Origin: Planktomarina sp.
GTDB taxonomy: Bacteria; Pseudomonadota; Alphaproteobacteria; Rhodobacterales; Rhodobacteraceae
DNA: 6,225 nucleotides
Direction: 5' to 3'
Assembly (NCBI GenBank): GCA_022425445.1
Contig: JAKMFM010000100.1
Location: 1-6,225, forward strand
The first letter of the stretch is position 1, and every line of letters begins with the position of its first letter. The position numbers and the translations under genes were made by a program. Below the pieces are notes generated by a model. That model did not search any database. It worked only from the letters and a program-made list of their open reading frames with translations, and had not been told where the DNA came from. This document shows positions 5,746-6,225 of this stretch, one piece after another.

Positions 5746-5844
5746 ATGCCAATCGAAGTGAAAAATTTTCCGTCTCAAGCAGATGAAGTTAAAGAGATGC
5801 CAAACGCCCGTGTTGAGTCGGTCAGTGTTTTGGGGGGCGTGTAA
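5746..5844 (+). CDS. N-terminal segment of a split cupin gene (32 residues)
   Basis: This short frame starts with an ATG seven bases after a strong AAGGGGG and ends at the TAA at 5842-5844, whose last A is the first base of the next ATG (TAATG). Its product, beginning MPIEVKNFPSQADEVKEMPN and ending SVSVLGGV, looks like the first strand region of the small cupin family encoded by the next frame: relatives carry this kind of lead-in, ending in LGG, fused directly to the (M/G)KxTxEPxW strand. I therefore read it as the first third of one cupin gene rather than an independent peptide. The two parts join in frame if one base is gained, or re-read, in the T4G6 tract at 5828-5837. Alternatives are a coupled two-peptide arrangement, a leader peptide or a sequencing error. 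Confidence 0.6.
   Translation: MPIEVKNFPSQADEVKEMPNARVESVSVLGGV
5828..5837 (+). promoter_or_regulatory. T4G6 tract: slippery heptamer and SD-like G run at the cupin split
   Basis: The zero frame reads GTT TTG GGG GGC GTG TAA. It contains T-TTG-GGG (5829-5835), which matches the X-XXY-YYZ pattern of bacterial -1 frameshift sites, a few codons before the stop. A -1 slip gives SVLGGRVMKLTLEPEW and continues into the cupin frame. The G run (5832-5837) lies six bases before the cupin ATG and could also act as a ribosome binding site, both for re-initiation and as a frameshift stimulator. No clear downstream pseudoknot was found by eye. Confidence 0.4.
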
Positions 5845-6092
5845 TGAAGCTGACCTTAGAGCCAGAATGGAAATGGTCGCGCGACATCCAACCTATTGTA
5901 GGAATGCCAAGCTGTCAGGCAACACACACCGGCATCATCGTGGAAGGCTCCATACATTGCGTTTGCGATGATGGATCTGAGGCGACTTATTCCGCTGGAG
6001 ATGCATACGCGATCTCGCCTCATCATGACGCTTGGTGCGTCGGGGGAACCCGAGCCGTTGTCTATGAGTTTGCTGGTGTTTGGGGAGAGTGA
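5844..6092 (+). CDS. Cupin-domain protein, C-terminal main part of a split gene
   Basis: The 82-residue frame holds most of a single-domain cupin, a small beta-barrel that commonly binds a metal through histidines. Recognisable family elements are LTLEPEWKWSRDIQPIVG (3-20; relatives read EPGWRW...KPIVG), SCQATHTGIIVEGSIHCVC (23-41, cupin motif 1 region with His28), DDGSEATYSAGDAYAISP (42-59) and PHHDAWCVGG (59-68, motif 2 region with His60/His61), then the strand VVYEFAG. Four cysteines (24, 39, 41, 65) are more than usual for such a small cupin. On its own the protein lacks the first strands that precede EPxW in relatives; these are encoded in the preceding 32-codon frame, which it overlaps by one base. 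Full-length fusion would be about 115 residues, the normal family size. It is followed two bases later by the NTF2-like gene, so the row is tightly coupled. Enzymatic role unknown. Confidence 0.8.
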   Translation: MKLTLEPEWKWSRDIQPIVGMPSCQATHTGIIVEGSIHCVCDDGSEATYSAGDAYAISPHHDAWCVGGTRAVVYEFAGVWGE

Positions 6093-6094
6093 AG

Positions 6095-6225
6095 ATGACT
6101 TTATATGATAAACTACAACAGGTTATGGATGATCGAAATGTCGAAGGATACATCGATTTGATACATGACGATGCTCAGATCATATTTCACAAATCCGGGA
6201 GCCGTTTCAGTAAAAGTGAATGGGC
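6095..6225 (+). CDS. NTF2-like/SnoaL-like protein, 3'-truncated by the window edge
   Basis: Only the first 43 codons are visible. The product begins MTLYDKLQQVMDDRNVEGYI and continues with DLIHDDAQIIFHKSG and SRFSKSEW. This is the first helix pair and first strand of the NTF2-like cone fold (SnoaL/polyketide-cyclase-like small proteins), where a helix with the pattern xDVxxYLxLxHDDxxFxxH and a T/S-K-xEW step are common. The ATG lies two bases after the cupin stop (TGAAGATG), with GGAGAG (6084-6089) as ribosome binding site, so it is probably translated together with the cupin. Members range from isomerases and hydrolases to non-enzymatic binding proteins; the substrate cannot be inferred. The rest of the gene lies beyond the window. 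Confidence 0.7.
   Translation, partial: MTLYDKLQQVMDDRNVEGYIDLIHDDAQIIFHKSGSRFSKSEW

Noticed and set aside
5783..5971. 62-codon plus-strand frame overlapping the cupin gene
   Set aside because: It is the third frame over the cupin sequence; its product is arginine-rich nonsense and removing one G from the tract would wrongly lead into it.
1..6225. CRISPR arrays, insertion sequences, integrases or toxin-antitoxin pairs
   Set aside because: No regularly spaced repeats, transposase or recombinase motifs, or paired toxin/antitoxin frames were seen on either strand.

Overview
The window looks like the chromosome of a marine alphaproteobacterium, most likely Rhodobacterales (Roseobacter group). 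The evidence is protein resemblance: a DUF2235 protein of the type common there, a short MetF, a MetR with the ECHACFEWL signature, a SuhB-like protein opening with the family's usual N-terminus, and a TPR relic of a type I associate with this order. Base composition is moderately GC-rich up to about 4690 and visibly AT-richer afterwards. No database search was possible, so all assignments rest on motifs and remembered family patterns.

Layout. (1) 2-1033, plus strand: DUF2235 alpha/beta-hydrolase-like protein, its 5' end probably outside the window. It runs tail to tail into (2) a PaaI-type hotdog thioesterase on the minus strand (956-1480), with a 78-bp coding overlap. (3) metF (1549-2370, minus) and metR (2467-3372, plus) diverge from a 96-bp control region that holds face-to-face promoter candidates and a near-consensus MetR box. 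This is a methionine/one-carbon module: MetF makes 5-methyl-THF, and MetR is the LysR-type regulator of methionine genes. (4) 3431-4222: an inositol-monophosphatase/SuhB family protein with an intact fold but several catalytic metal-site residues replaced. It is followed directly by (5) a 5'-truncated TPR-protein relic (4228-4404) and (6) a tRNA-Leu(UAA) gene (4466-4551) with a good promoter and encoded CCA.

After the tRNA the character changes. (7) 4688-6225 carries an HxlR-type regulator (minus) facing a row of small one-domain genes (plus): a ferredoxin-fold ABM/DUF3764-like protein, a cupin split into two overlapping frames at a T4G6 tract, and the start of an NTF2/SnoaL-like gene. The composition shift, the position beside a tRNA and the gene types suggest an acquired accessory cassette. 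An HxlR regulator with an N-terminal cysteine next to small barrel proteins would fit response to, or detoxification of, small reactive organic compounds, but no substrate can be read from the sequence.

The observations most worth following are the SuhB-like pseudoenzyme, the cupin gene split at a sequence that is at once a canonical -1 slippery heptamer and a Shine-Dalgarno-like G run, and the TPR relic between the SuhB-like gene and the tRNA. I did not find a clearly new multi-gene defence or mobile system.
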